Shown here piece by piece: positions 1 to 7,744 of a stretch of 58,128 nucleotides of DNA (the stretch's first letter is position 1; every line of letters begins with the position of its first letter). The notes under the pieces were generated by a model. It searched no databases. It worked only from the letters and a program-made list of their open reading frames with translations, and was not told the DNA's origin. Source of the DNA: Vallitalea maricola (lineage in GTDB: Bacteria; Bacillota; Clostridia; Lachnospirales; Vallitaleaceae); assembly GCF_036985595.1 (NCBI RefSeq), contig NZ_BTPU01000032.1, positions 1-58,128 of the forward strand, given 5' to 3'. The position numbers were made by a program, and so were the translations under genes.

Positions 1-169
1 CCCTATAGCAGGTTATCCTGCAATCACAGTACCAGCAGGATATAGAGATTCTGGTGAGCCTGTAGGATTAACAATAACTAGTACTAAATTTAGTGAAGGT
101 ATATTAATAAAAGCGGCATATGCTTATGAACAAGGTACTAAGCATAGAATACAACCTGATATTAAATAG
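1..169 (+). CDS. Amidase family protein, C-terminal fragment (cut by window edge)
   Basis: Only the last 55 residues are present, read in the frame that begins at base 2 and ends at a TAG at 167-169. The stretch PIAGYPAITVPAG followed by GEPVGLTI is typical of the C-terminal part of amidase-signature enzymes (GatA/aliphatic amidase family), where a conserved G-x-P-A-x-x-x-P-x-G lies after the catalytic Ser-Ser-Lys region. The catalytic residues themselves are off the left edge, so substrate and activity cannot be judged. A strong hairpin follows the stop, so this is the last gene of its transcription unit. The biosynthetic operon starts 14 kb away with many unrelated genes between, so I do not link this gene to it. 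Confidence 0.75.
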   Translation, partial: PIAGYPAITVPAGYRDSGEPVGLTITSTKFSEGILIKAAYAYEQGTKHRIQPDIK

Positions 170-183
170 AGATATGATTATTA

Positions 184-220
184 TATAATATCAATCAGCC
201 TAAATCTGATTGATATTATA
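184..220 (+). terminator. Hairpin terminator after the amidase gene
   Basis: A perfect 15-bp inverted repeat (184-198 and 206-220) encloses a 7-base loop and lies 15 bases after the amidase stop. Only a short T run (TTTGAGTT) follows, so it may work as a weak intrinsic terminator or as a 3' end stabiliser. Confidence 0.6.
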
Positions 221-255
221 TTTGAGTTAATCGGGAATATAAGAAAGGATTATAT

Positions 256-546
256 ATGAATTATATTTATATATGTACAGTAATACTTATAATAATAAGT
301 ATCATCTTTTTCATTATTGATACAACTGATATAACTTCTTTTATAAGTAATGACTTAAGAGGGTTTAAATTAATTATTAGTATAGCTTTTGCCATTTTAT
401 TACCAGTAATGGTTCTAAGTGGGGTATATCATCTTAATGATATATCAGATAATCAATTATATATATGGTTAGTCAAATATCCATGTATATTCTTGTCTTT
501 TATTGGATTCCAAGTTATATTATATAAAAATAATGATATTAAATAA
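256..546 (+). CDS. Small hypothetical membrane protein (96 aa)
   Basis: Not recognised. The protein is almost entirely hydrophobic, with three likely membrane spans at about residues 4-25, 38-60 and 68-90, joined by short polar loops (for example IDTTDITSF and NDISDNQ). The ATG at 256 is preceded by AGAAAGGAT at good spacing. It stands alone between the hairpin at 184-220 and the next lipoprotein gene, which has its own ribosome binding site. No catalytic or ligand motif is visible, so no function is proposed. Confidence 0.6.
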   Translation: MNYIYICTVILIIISIIFFIIDTTDITSFISNDLRGFKLIISIAFAILLPVMVLSGVYHLNDISDNQLYIWLVKYPCIFLSFIGFQVILYKNNDIK

Positions 547-620
547 TGCCTATATATGAGATGTTTTTTTTATGATATACTATATCTTGCGATAATTAAT
601 AAAGTTGGAGGAAGCTATAG

Positions 621-992
621 ATGAAAAAAATATTTATGATAGTATGTATTTTTATATTAACTTTAACAAGTTGTATATATGTGGAAGATGAAAGTAAATC
701 AAAATACGATATACAAAAAGGAAAGAAAATAACGGATACTTATTATTATGAGGTTAAAGAAAATTTTGAAGGGATTAAGTTAAACATCCAGTTAGATATT
801 GAGGAAGGAAAAGTTGAATTCGAATTAAAAAATCCTAATGGGGATATTGAATGGAGCAATGTAGTTGAAGGTGAAATTAATTATAATGAAACAAAAGAAT
901 TTGAAAAAGTAGTTGGTAAATGGACTCTTAATTTCAATAGCATAGATAACAGTGCTCAAGGAAATCTAAAAATCAAATTTAATAAAAAATAA
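621..992 (+). CDS. Small hypothetical lipoprotein (123 aa)
   Basis: The start is a short lysine-rich signal sequence, MKKIFMIVCIFILTLTSC, ending in a lipobox (LTSC) with the acylated Cys at residue 18. The mature part is charged and predicted to be beta-rich (for example GIKLNIQLDIEEGKVEFEL). That pattern resembles small extracellular beta-sandwich lipoproteins of Firmicutes, but no family is identified. The ATG at 621 follows a strong GGAGGAAG site. It is expected to be anchored on the outer face of the cytoplasmic membrane. Confidence 0.65.
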   Translation: MKKIFMIVCIFILTLTSCIYVEDESKSKYDIQKGKKITDTYYYEVKENFEGIKLNIQLDIEEGKVEFELKNPNGDIEWSNVVEGEINYNETKEFEKVVGKWTLNFNSIDNSAQGNLKIKFNKK

Positions 993-1024
993 ATAACTAA
1001 TTTCATTAAGAGAGGAAGAATAGC

Positions 1025-1543
1025 ATGATATTATCTGGACAGAAAATAAGAAGCAGATTAGGAAAAGATATTTTTATAGAACCATATAATGAAGAACAAT
1101 TGAACCCCAATAGTTATAATTTAAGATTACATAATGAATTATTAGTATATGAGAATAATACATTGGATATGAAAAAGAGTAATGATACTAAAAAGCTGAT
1201 TATACCAGAAGAAGGATTATTACTGGAGCCAGGTAAATTATATTTGGGAAGAACTGTTGAATATACCAAGACCGACAATTATGTTCCAATGTTAGAAGGA
1301 CGATCTTCTATAGGAAGATTAGGATTATTCATACATGTTACAGCTGGTTTTGGAGATGTAGGGTTTAGTGGATATTGGACTTTGGAAATATTCTGTGTTC
1401 AACCTATAAAAGTTTATCCAGAAGTAGAAGTTTGTCAGATATATTATCACACTATTGATGGTGATTATGATAAATATACAAGTGGAAAATACCAAAACAA
1501 CAAGGGTATACAGCCAAGTTTATTATATAAGGATTTTGAATGA
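1025..1543 (+). CDS. dcd: dCTP deaminase
   Basis: Converts dCTP to dUTP (or, in bifunctional members, to dUMP) in thymidylate precursor supply in the cytoplasm. The 172-residue length suits the Gram-positive/archaeal branch. The signature EGRSSIGRLGLFIHVTAG lies at residues 91-108: Ser94/Ser95 and Arg98 match the catalytic Ser and Arg of the family, Glu121 in WTLEI matches the general-base Glu, and Gln163 near the C terminus matches the conserved nucleotide-binding Gln. The start at 1025 has GAGAGGAAG upstream. A Nudix gene follows 32 bp later, and the two nucleotide-handling enzymes may be co-transcribed. Whether it is mono- or bifunctional cannot be settled by eye. Confidence 0.88.
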   Translation: MILSGQKIRSRLGKDIFIEPYNEEQLNPNSYNLRLHNELLVYENNTLDMKKSNDTKKLIIPEEGLLLEPGKLYLGRTVEYTKTDNYVPMLEGRSSIGRLGLFIHVTAGFGDVGFSGYWTLEIFCVQPIKVYPEVEVCQIYYHTIDGDYDKYTSGKYQNNKGIQPSLLYKDFE

Positions 1544-1575
1544 TTATTTTTGACACTTGAATTTAGGAGAATGAT

Positions 1576-1992
1576 ATGAAAGTAGAATTCTATAATTTAG
1601 ATGATTTTAATAACTCTTTGAAATTTGTTGTTATACAAGCTAGATATAAGGATGAATGGATATTTGTAAGACATAAAGATAGAAACACATGGGAGATACC
1701 AGGTGGGCATATCGAAAAAGAGGAAATGCCAGATGAAGCTGCTGCTAGAGAATTATATGAGGAGACAGGGGCTATAGAATACAATTTATCACCTATCTGT
1801 AATTACTCTGTAGAAATTAATGAAAGCAAAAGTTTTGGTAGATTATACTATGCAGAAGTAAAAAATATTGGTGAATTGGGTGATTATGAAATCACTGAGA
1901 TAATTACAAAAGATAAATTACCTGAAAAATTAACCTACGATAAGATTCAACCAATATTATATAAAAAAGTGTTAGCCAGCATTACAATTTAA
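1576..1992 (+). CDS. Nudix hydrolase (138 aa)
   Basis: A pyrophosphohydrolase of the Nudix superfamily, which cleaves nucleoside diphosphates linked to another moiety. The complete Nudix box is present at residues 44-66: Gly44, Glu50, Arg58-Glu59, Glu62-Glu63 and Gly65, fitting GX5EX7REUXEEXGU. The N-terminal strands (FVVIQARYKDEWIFVRH) and the length are those of single-domain MutT-like proteins, so the substrate cannot be told. The ribosome binding site is TAGGAGAA, 6 bp before the ATG. It follows dcd closely, consistent with a nucleotide-pool role, which is an inference from position only. Confidence 0.85.
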   Translation: MKVEFYNLDDFNNSLKFVVIQARYKDEWIFVRHKDRNTWEIPGGHIEKEEMPDEAAARELYEETGAIEYNLSPICNYSVEINESKSFGRLYYAEVKNIGELGDYEITEIITKDKLPEKLTYDKIQPILYKKVLASITI

Positions 1993-2027
1993 TTGAAGAT
2001 TTCTGAAATAGATTTAGGAGAGTAACT

Positions 2028-2720
2028 ATGGACTTACTTGTAATAATTTTATTTGTAATTATCATAGTTAGTTGTATTCTTATTAGGCTGAAGCGATTTG
2101 AAAAATACAGAAAAATATTTGGTATAGTATTTATTCTAATTCCCATTATTATTATAATTGAAAGTGTTTTTTATGATGAAACTGATTATATATATGATTT
2201 TATATTTATTAATATTTATCTTATTGTGCTTTTAGTTATATTAACGTTGTTAGAAAAAAAGACTCGGGAAAATACATATTTATATTTTGGGTTTTTTACA
2301 GTATTTTATGTAATAATGTTTTATTCAATTAGAATTATGAATGGAAGATTATTGATATCATTTAATTATATGTTTATTGTTTTAACATTCATCACTAATA
2401 TTAGATATATTTATAAAAGAGATGATAGAACAGCAATGATTTTTGCAAATATAATTGGAATTATAATAATAGGTATCATGACTATGATTTATCCTAAGTC
2501 ATATTTAACAAGCACAAAGCAAGAACGTATACTGAATGATTATCTGATAAATGAACAAAAAATTGATGATGATGATATTATTGAAATGACTGTGTTATCA
2601 AATCCAAGCGAAGATAATGAAAAGAGAATCTTTGTTAAAATAAAGGATGAAGATACCTTTATCTACTATTATAAAAATGGAGAAATAACAGGAATAGAAG
2701 AAAAAGAATTAAGTAAGTGA
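2028..2720 (+). CDS. Hypothetical multi-pass membrane protein (230 aa)
   Basis: Not recognised. Six hydrophobic spans are visible at about residues 3-20, 30-48, 54-74, 83-102, 108-128 and 134-154. They are followed by a soluble, acidic C-terminal part of about 75 residues (for example NEQKIDDDDIIEM, then KIKDEDTFIYYYKNGEI) that resembles a small alpha/beta domain. The start has TAGGAGAG at good spacing. The stop abuts the ribosome binding site of the downstream methyltransferase, so the two are probably co-expressed. Confidence 0.6.
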   Translation: MDLLVIILFVIIIVSCILIRLKRFEKYRKIFGIVFILIPIIIIIESVFYDETDYIYDFIFINIYLIVLLVILTLLEKKTRENTYLYFGFFTVFYVIMFYSIRIMNGRLLISFNYMFIVLTFITNIRYIYKRDDRTAMIFANIIGIIIIGIMTMIYPKSYLTSTKQERILNDYLINEQKIDDDDIIEMTVLSNPSEDNEKRIFVKIKDEDTFIYYYKNGEITGIEEKELSK

Positions 2721-2734
2721 GAGGGGATGATTTT

Positions 2735-3391
2735 ATGAAGCTAGAAGAAATGAGTAGCTTTTTTAATAAAAGGGTAGATGGTTATGAAGAACATATGATG
2801 ACTAATGTAGATGGAGCAACAGAATATTATATTAAAACAGCAAAGTTAATTCCAAAAATAGAAGGATTGAAATTGCTGGATCTAGGTTGTGGAACTGGAC
2901 TGGAATTGGATGAAATATTTAAAGTGAATCCAACAATCTCCGTTACAGGAATTGATATAGCAAAAAAAATGACAGATAAACTTTTAGAGAAGTATAAAAA
3001 TAGAAGTAATCAAATTAATATAATCAATGAAAGTTATCTAGAATATAATATAGGTGAAGATATATATGATGTCGCTCTATCTGTTCAAACACTTCATCAT
3101 TTTACTCACAAAGAGAAAACAAATATTTTTAGTAAGATATTTAGAAGCTTAAAGCATAATGGTATTTATGTAGAAACAGATTATATTGCTCCTAATCAAG
3201 AATATGAAGATTTTCATTATAGCGAAAATATTAGAATAAGAGATGAATTAGGTATAAAAGAAGGATATTATCATTACGATACTCCTTGTACCTTTGAAAA
3301 TGAGAAGAATATGTTATATAAAGCAGGGTTTAAGTCAGTAGATAAAATATGGCAAAAAGACAATACTGTAATTCTAGTGGCTAAAAAATAA
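2735..3391 (+). CDS. Class I SAM-dependent methyltransferase (218 aa)
   Basis: Motif I (LLDLGCGTG, residues 47-55) is the SAM-binding loop of Rossmann-fold methyltransferases. An acidic motif II residue follows in TGIDIAKKM, and the post-motif region VALSVQTLHHF is typical of small-molecule methyltransferases related to UbiE/ubiquinone types. I chose the ATG at 2735 over an in-frame GTG at 2717 because GAGAGGGG lies at the right spacing before 2735, whereas the GTG sits inside that ribosome binding site. The acceptor substrate is unknown. The gene is in a small housekeeping-like cluster and not near the NRPS-PKS operon, so a tailoring role there is unlikely. Confidence 0.8.
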   Translation: MKLEEMSSFFNKRVDGYEEHMMTNVDGATEYYIKTAKLIPKIEGLKLLDLGCGTGLELDEIFKVNPTISVTGIDIAKKMTDKLLEKYKNRSNQINIINESYLEYNIGEDIYDVALSVQTLHHFTHKEKTNIFSKIFRSLKHNGIYVETDYIAPNQEYEDFHYSENIRIRDELGIKEGYYHYDTPCTFENEKNMLYKAGFKSVDKIWQKDNTVILVAKK

Positions 3392-3434
3392 TAATGATGA
3401 TATTAAAATAATTAAAAAGTGGAGAGTGAAAAGA

Positions 3435-3941
3435 ATGGCTTGGTGTCCAAAATGTAAAAGTGAATACGAAGATAATGTAAAAGTGTGCAAAGAATGTAAT
3501 GTTGAATTAGTAGACCAATTGAAAAATGATAAGGTTGAATATCAGAATTTTGAGTTTTTAATCAACGTAGGAACAGTCAATGAAGCTAATATTCTAATTT
3601 CTTTATTAGAATCCTATGACATACCTACATTTCATAAGAGTAAAGGTTCAGGAGAATATCTACAAGTAGCTACTGGAATTAATTATCAGGGGGTGGATAT
3701 CTATGTACCTGCTGATGCAACAATCAAAGCAAAAGAAATCATTGATTATTCAAATAATGTAGAATTAGATGATGATATCCAAACAGAGAATATAATTGAA
3801 GATAATAGTTCTTTTGAAGACGAACAGCTAGATCAATTAGATAAAAAGAATAGTAGTAAGAGACGAACTGGTTTACTTATATTAATACTATTATTCATCG
3901 TGGTACCCTTACTTATTGTTATGATTGATTGGTTTTTTTAA
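3435..3941 (+). CDS. Zinc-ribbon and DUF2007-like protein with C-terminal membrane anchor (168 aa)
   Basis: An N-terminal zinc ribbon uses Cys4, Cys7, Cys18 and Cys21 (CPKC and CKEC). The next about 70 residues (VGTVNEANILISLLESYDIP, then GVDIYVPADATIKAKEII) look like DUF2007, a small ferredoxin-like domain often called a putative signal-transducing protein. An acidic linker leads to one C-terminal membrane span (about 145-165). The ATG at 3435 was chosen because GGAGAG lies 9-10 bp upstream; the in-frame GTG at 3426 overlaps that site. Its exact role is unknown. The next gene also encodes a zinc ribbon plus membrane spans, which suggests paired function. Confidence 0.65.
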   Translation: MAWCPKCKSEYEDNVKVCKECNVELVDQLKNDKVEYQNFEFLINVGTVNEANILISLLESYDIPTFHKSKGSGEYLQVATGINYQGVDIYVPADATIKAKEIIDYSNNVELDDDIQTENIIEDNSSFEDEQLDQLDKKNSSKRRTGLLILILLFIVVPLLIVMIDWFF

Positions 3942-3972
3942 TATGATACTATTTTATTGAGGGGTGAGTATA

Positions 3973-4323
3973 ATGGCACATAAGATATGTGAGAACTGTG
4001 GAGAGTTTAATAGTTCATCTGCCGTTTATTGTTATAATTGTAATAGTTCATTGAGAGATGTAAAAAAGAAAGAAGATGCTATTGAACCGATAAAATTTAG
4101 CGGGAAATCTGTAGGTTATAATTATTCTGAAGATGTAACCTTAGGTGAATGGATAATAATCTTAATTCTATTAGCTATACCTATAGTGAACATAATAGTA
4201 TTAGTATTATTGGCTTTTGTCTGGAATAACACAAGTATAAATAATTTTGGAAAGGCTTCACTGATTTTAGGGATAATAGGAATCGTAATCTTTTTCTTAT
4301 TAAGAGGATGTTCGGGGTATTAG
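3973..4323 (+). CDS. Zinc-ribbon membrane protein (116 aa)
   Basis: The N-terminal zinc ribbon has Cys6, Cys9, Cys20 and Cys23 (CENC, CYNC). A polar linker follows, then two membrane spans (about 55-80 and 90-110) and a short CSGY tail. It resembles the many small 'zinc ribbon domain-containing' membrane proteins of Clostridia, whose function is not known. The ATG at 3973 is preferred over the GTG at 3964 because GAGGGGTG is correctly spaced before it. It lies 31 bp after the DUF2007-like gene and probably shares its transcript. Confidence 0.6.
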   Translation: MAHKICENCGEFNSSSAVYCYNCNSSLRDVKKKEDAIEPIKFSGKSVGYNYSEDVTLGEWIIILILLAIPIVNIIVLVLLAFVWNNTSINNFGKASLILGIIGIVIFFLLRGCSGY

Positions 4324-4447
4324 ATTAATGAATTAGAAAATTAAGATGGATATTTTTAAGGATGTATAGTATTATTTTGATTTCTTTTGCAGTTTGTCTT
4401 GTTTTGAGAGTGTAAATTAATTATTATAAATATACGGGGATGGATAA

Positions 4448-5044
4448 ATGATACAAATAAATAAAAAATTAATATTGATGCTACTAGTAACTATTATAAT
4501 TGTTTCAGCTGCAGCATGTAAAAATACAACTAATAATAAAAAATTATATGAAACTAATAGGTTTTATATGATTACTAATAATACTATATCACTTACTTAC
4601 AATGATGATTTTAGTTATAGCTTTTATTATAAGTTAGATAAAAAGTATAAAATTAAGTTGGAATTGATAATAAAGAAAAAAGAAGAAGTAATAGGTACAA
4701 TAGAATTAGAAGATACCAAAGAAGATGTTGCAGATATTGATGGTACTTTTGGTTTGTTGGTAGATAGGGATAAAGATAATAACAAAATTGTCTGGACTAT
4801 AAGACATGATGAAATCACAAAGAAGATGGAAACGTTAGATTTATTTTTAGATGTAGGGGGTCATACAGGTACTATATGTGATAGCGGAATATTAGATGAG
4901 GATGGGATTATAGCTATTGGTAATCAATATGATATTAAAAATGAAAAATGTGATAACGAAAGTGATAAGTATGATTGGAGTATGGAATTCAAGGTTTATG
5001 GAATTGTAGTTAATGATGAAAATAACAGTTTTATAAATGATTAG
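4448..5044 (+). CDS. Hypothetical lipoprotein (198 aa)
   Basis: The signal sequence (residues 1-23) ends in VSAAAC, an acceptable lipobox with Cys24 as the likely lipidation site. The mature protein is rich in Lys, Asp and Asn and in short beta-forming stretches (for example IKLELIIKKKEEVIGTIEL). No enzyme motif is seen and I do not recognise a family. The ATG at 4448 follows GGGGATGG. The gap upstream (4324-4447) carries no further gene. Confidence 0.6.
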   Translation: MIQINKKLILMLLVTIIIVSAAACKNTTNNKKLYETNRFYMITNNTISLTYNDDFSYSFYYKLDKKYKIKLELIIKKKEEVIGTIELEDTKEDVADIDGTFGLLVDRDKDNNKIVWTIRHDEITKKMETLDLFLDVGGHTGTICDSGILDEDGIIAIGNQYDIKNEKCDNESDKYDWSMEFKVYGIVVNDENNSFIND

Positions 5045-5067
5045 AATGATACTGAATTTTTAATTTT

Positions 5068-5289
5068 TTGAACAGAGAAATCAAGTGGGTTATTGCGTAT
5101 GTTATACACTTAATACCAATAACTTTGCTAATAATTTTAAGTGTATTTCACCTTGACACATCGTTATTTATTTATGTTATACTTTTTGCATGGACTTTTG
5201 CAGGGGTTATCATTACTGGGAAGTTCGATACAGGTACTTTTGAAGTAACTGCAGGAAATGTAAAAATATTTGAGAATAGATTGAAATAG
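5068..5289 (+). CDS. Very small membrane protein, start uncertain (about 73 aa)
   Basis: The open frame encodes two hydrophobic spans (about residues 6-24 and 28-50) followed by a short polar tail ending GNVKIFENRLK. The frame opens at a TTG (5068) that has no clear ribosome binding site, and no better ATG or GTG is available near the N terminus. The composition looks like a real membrane protein, but the weak start means it could be a remnant or a poorly expressed gene. No family is recognised. Confidence 0.4.
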   Translation: MNREIKWVIAYVIHLIPITLLIILSVFHLDTSLFIYVILFAWTFAGVIITGKFDTGTFEVTAGNVKIFENRLK

Positions 5290-5304
5290 TCAATACATTG
5301 AGAA

Positions 5305-5333
5305 TTGACATTTAATGTATTATGTGATAATCT
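5305..5333 (+). promoter_or_regulatory. Possible sigma-A promoter ahead of the SCP2/alcohol dehydrogenase pair
   Basis: A perfect TTGACA (5305-5310) is followed after 17 bp by TAATCT (5328-5333). The -10 match is only moderate. It lies about 185 bp ahead of the SCP2-like gene, in a 228-bp gap otherwise made of AT-rich sequence with T runs. Confidence 0.3.
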
Positions 5334-5517
5334 TAAGAGGAATAGACGTCCGAACATATTACTTGATAAAAATAACATATTAATATATATATTAAACATA
5401 TATTTGAAATAAAACCTAACATTTTTTTATTTTCAATTATATGTTTTTTTATTCTATAGTTAATTATTAATATCTGCGTATTTTTCAATTTTTTCATCTT
5501 GTGTCTTAATTAGGAAG

Positions 5518-6000
5518 GTGGTTTATATTAAAAAAATTATTATTTGGTTGATAGCTAAGATTATAGGAAGAGGGTTACAAGCAACAGTCAGAATGGATTC
5601 CAATGCACGTGAAGAAATCGTAAAATGGAAAGATGGTTACACAATTGTAATTGACACTTATAAGAATGGACCTAAAGTTTGTTTTGTCAAACAGGGAAAA
5701 AGTTTATTAAAAAAGAAATATCAAGATGATATGAAAACTGATATTAGAATAATCTTTAAATATACAAATATAGTATATGAAATATTTACAGGACAGATTG
5801 GACTTGACAAGGTATATGCCCAGAATAGAATGATTGTGAAGGGAGATATATTTCAAACTCTAAAGATAGTTAGAATGTTTTATATATGTGAATGCTATTT
5901 ATTTCCAAAATTTATTTGGAAAAAGATTATTGTTGAAAAACCTAAATTAACTTCTAATACATTGAACATATATATTGCCGCCATATTAGGGTTAAAATAA
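5518..6000 (+). CDS. SCP2-like (sterol carrier-type) protein (about 160 aa)
   Basis: The central and C-terminal parts (IRIIFKYTNIVYEIFTGQIG, then VKGDIFQTLKIVRMF) resemble the SCP2 fold, a hydrophobic-ligand pocket found in many small bacterial proteins; this is a weak match made by eye. The frame opens with GTG at 5518, but that codon sits inside the strong AGGAAGGTGG ribosome binding site. The best-spaced start would be an ATT at 5527, so an unusual start codon is possible. The gene lies 18 bp before an iron-containing alcohol dehydrogenase and the two are surely co-transcribed. An acyl or lipid-like substrate for the pair is only an inference. Confidence 0.5.
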   Translation: MVYIKKIIIWLIAKIIGRGLQATVRMDSNAREEIVKWKDGYTIVIDTYKNGPKVCFVKQGKSLLKKKYQDDMKTDIRIIFKYTNIVYEIFTGQIGLDKVYAQNRMIVKGDIFQTLKIVRMFYICECYLFPKFIWKKIIVEKPKLTSNTLNIYIAAILGLK

Positions 6001-6018
6001 GGGAGGAGGAGAGATAAT

Positions 6019-7200
6019 ATGAATTCAGAGTATTTTGAATATCAAAATCGTGGGAAATTACTTTCAGGGAAAAATGCTATTGATCATATAGCTTATGAAC
6101 TTAATAATATGATGTGTAAGAATCCGCTGATTATCACTGATAAGATGCTAGTTAAATTTGGTCATGTAAATATATTGTTAAAAGCCTTAAAAGAAGGGGA
6201 TATAGATAAGCCACTTATATATGATGATGTACCAGCTGATTCTAGTGTAGAAGTGTGTAATGCTATTGCCAGTATATATAGAGATAATGATTGCGATTGC
6301 TTGATAGCACTTGGAGGAGGTTCGGTTCTAGATACTTCCAAAGGAGTTAATCTGACAATATCGTCGGGAGCAGATAACTTATTAGATATAATGGGACTTG
6401 GAATCATACAAAGAAAAACTGTACCGTCAATTATGATACCAACTACTTCAGGAACAGGTTCAGAAGCAACTTTAGTAGCGGTAATAGCTGATAAATTACA
6501 AAATGTAAAAATGGAATTTATCTCATATAATTTAGTACCAGATGTAGCTATACTGGATCCAAGAATGACATTGACACTACCACCAAAATTAACAGCGGCA
6601 ACTGGCTTTGATGCTTTAGTTCATGCTATTGAGGCTTATACATGTAAACAAAAGAATCCAATTAGTGATGTATTTGCTATAAGAGCTATAAAATTTATAT
6701 GTGAGAATCTAATAAAAGGAGTAGTTGATGGTAAAGATGAAGAGGCTAGACTTGCTTTAGCTAATGCATCATATATGGCGGGTACAGCTTTTTCTAATTC
6801 TATGGTTGGTATTGTTCATGCGATTGGTCATGCGATTGGTGGAGTTTGTCATGTACCCCATGGATATGCAATGTCTATTTTACTTCCTTACTGTATGGAA
6901 TATAATTATGATGCTGTTGGTAATCTTTACGGTGAACTTTTACAATATTTTGTAGGAATAGAAGAAACAGCTATAACCCCAAGTAGTGAACGTGGAAAAA
7001 GATGCATTGAAGAAATCAGAGAAATGTTGAAGAAATTGAATGAAGTGGGTGGATTACCTATTCGCCTTAGAGATGTGAAAGTTTCAAAAGATGACTTTGA
7101 AAAAATAGTTGAAAATGCTATCAATGATGGAGCAGCTATTACTAATTATAGAAATGTAAATAAAGAAGCAGTTCTTGCTATATTAAATAGAGCTTATTAA
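6019..7200 (+). CDS. Iron-containing alcohol dehydrogenase (393 aa)
   Basis: A group III (Fe-dependent) NAD(P)H alcohol dehydrogenase of the FucO/DhaT type that interconverts an alcohol and an aldehyde. The nucleotide-binding GGGSVLD motif is at residues 99-105 and the PTTSGTGSE motif at 141-149. The metal ligands Asp198, His202, His267 and His281 are all present, with the spacing expected from FucO. Length is normal for the family. The ATG at 6019 has an excellent GGAGGAGGAG site. The partner upstream is SCP2-like. The physiological substrate cannot be told from sequence. Confidence 0.9.
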   Translation: MNSEYFEYQNRGKLLSGKNAIDHIAYELNNMMCKNPLIITDKMLVKFGHVNILLKALKEGDIDKPLIYDDVPADSSVEVCNAIASIYRDNDCDCLIALGGGSVLDTSKGVNLTISSGADNLLDIMGLGIIQRKTVPSIMIPTTSGTGSEATLVAVIADKLQNVKMEFISYNLVPDVAILDPRMTLTLPPKLTAATGFDALVHAIEAYTCKQKNPISDVFAIRAIKFICENLIKGVVDGKDEEARLALANASYMAGTAFSNSMVGIVHAIGHAIGGVCHVPHGYAMSILLPYCMEYNYDAVGNLYGELLQYFVGIEETAITPSSERGKRCIEEIREMLKKLNEVGGLPIRLRDVKVSKDDFEKIVENAINDGAAITNYRNVNKEAVLAILNRAY

Positions 7201-7221
7201 GTTTATTGCCATAATTTTATT

Positions 7222-7316
7222 AGGCTGTCTTATAATAAGTTTAATATCATCGTATAAGAAATATTTTTTATTTTATATGATGATGTTGAATAATTATTAT
7301 GAGATGGTCTTTTTTT
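7222..7316 (+). terminator. Very long-stem terminator after the alcohol dehydrogenase
   Basis: The arms 7222-7257 and 7273-7310 pair almost throughout, with several G-U pairs and a two-base bulge, giving a stem of about 35 bp. It is followed at once by seven T residues. This is a clear intrinsic terminator of unusual stem length. A related AGGTTGTCT...AGACAGCCT hairpin lies at 13564-13611. Confidence 0.8.
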
Positions 7317-7439
7317 ATTATATAATAAGTTGCTAAAACACTAGTTAAGCAGGATAAATTAGAATCATATATTAAAATTCTAATATTGTTATATAATTAT
7401 AAGATATTAAGATGTAACAATAATATTAATATCTTATGG

Positions 7440-7469
7440 TTGTGTAAAATATTTCTAAAAGTATATAAT
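7440..7469 (+). promoter_or_regulatory. Candidate promoter upstream of the polysaccharide lyase
   Basis: TTGTGT (7440-7445) and a perfect TATAAT (7464-7469) are separated by 18 bp. It lies in the 544-bp gap between the dehydrogenase and lyase genes, about 275 bp ahead of the lyase start, so a long 5' leader is implied. The rest of the gap is AT-rich, apart from the terminator at 7222-7316 and the tiny frame at 7642-7662. Confidence 0.4.
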
Positions 7470-7641
7470 ACTACTTGAATAAAGCAGGGTTTTTTTATTA
7501 AATATAAAGATTTAAATATAAAATAATTATTTTTTAATAGAAACAAATACATAATAATTGTTTATGGGGAAGGTTATATAGTTATTTGTTACTGCTTATA
7601 TGTGAACTGTCTTTTGAGATGGATAAGTAGAAAGGAGGAAC

Positions 7642-7662
7642 ATGAAAATATTAAGTTGTTAA
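7642..7662 (+). CDS. Possible six-codon leader peptide (MKILSC)
   Basis: A consensus AAAGGAGG site sits three bases before an ATG that opens a frame of only six codons ending in TAA. It lies 82 bp ahead of the lyase gene, inside its predicted leader. The ribosome binding site is one of the best in the window, so ribosomes probably load here. The sequence may be a regulatory leader peptide, or chance. No attenuator hairpin is obvious between it and the lyase. Confidence 0.3.
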   Translation: MKILSC

Positions 7663-7744
7663 ATTACATTTGCAAATTATCCATTTCCACAGTTTGTTCC
7701 ACATATAGATATATCAAAATTTATAGGCTTGGGAGGAAAATTAT

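Noticed and set aside
1..169. Amidase fragment as the counterpart of ClbL, the amidase of the colibactin pathway
   Set aside because: It lies 14 kb from the operon, behind a terminator and many unrelated genes, and only a generic amidase C terminus is visible.
6764..6955. 63-codon plus-strand frame inside the alcohol dehydrogenase gene
   Set aside because: It overlaps the metal-binding region of a clearly conserved enzyme in another frame.
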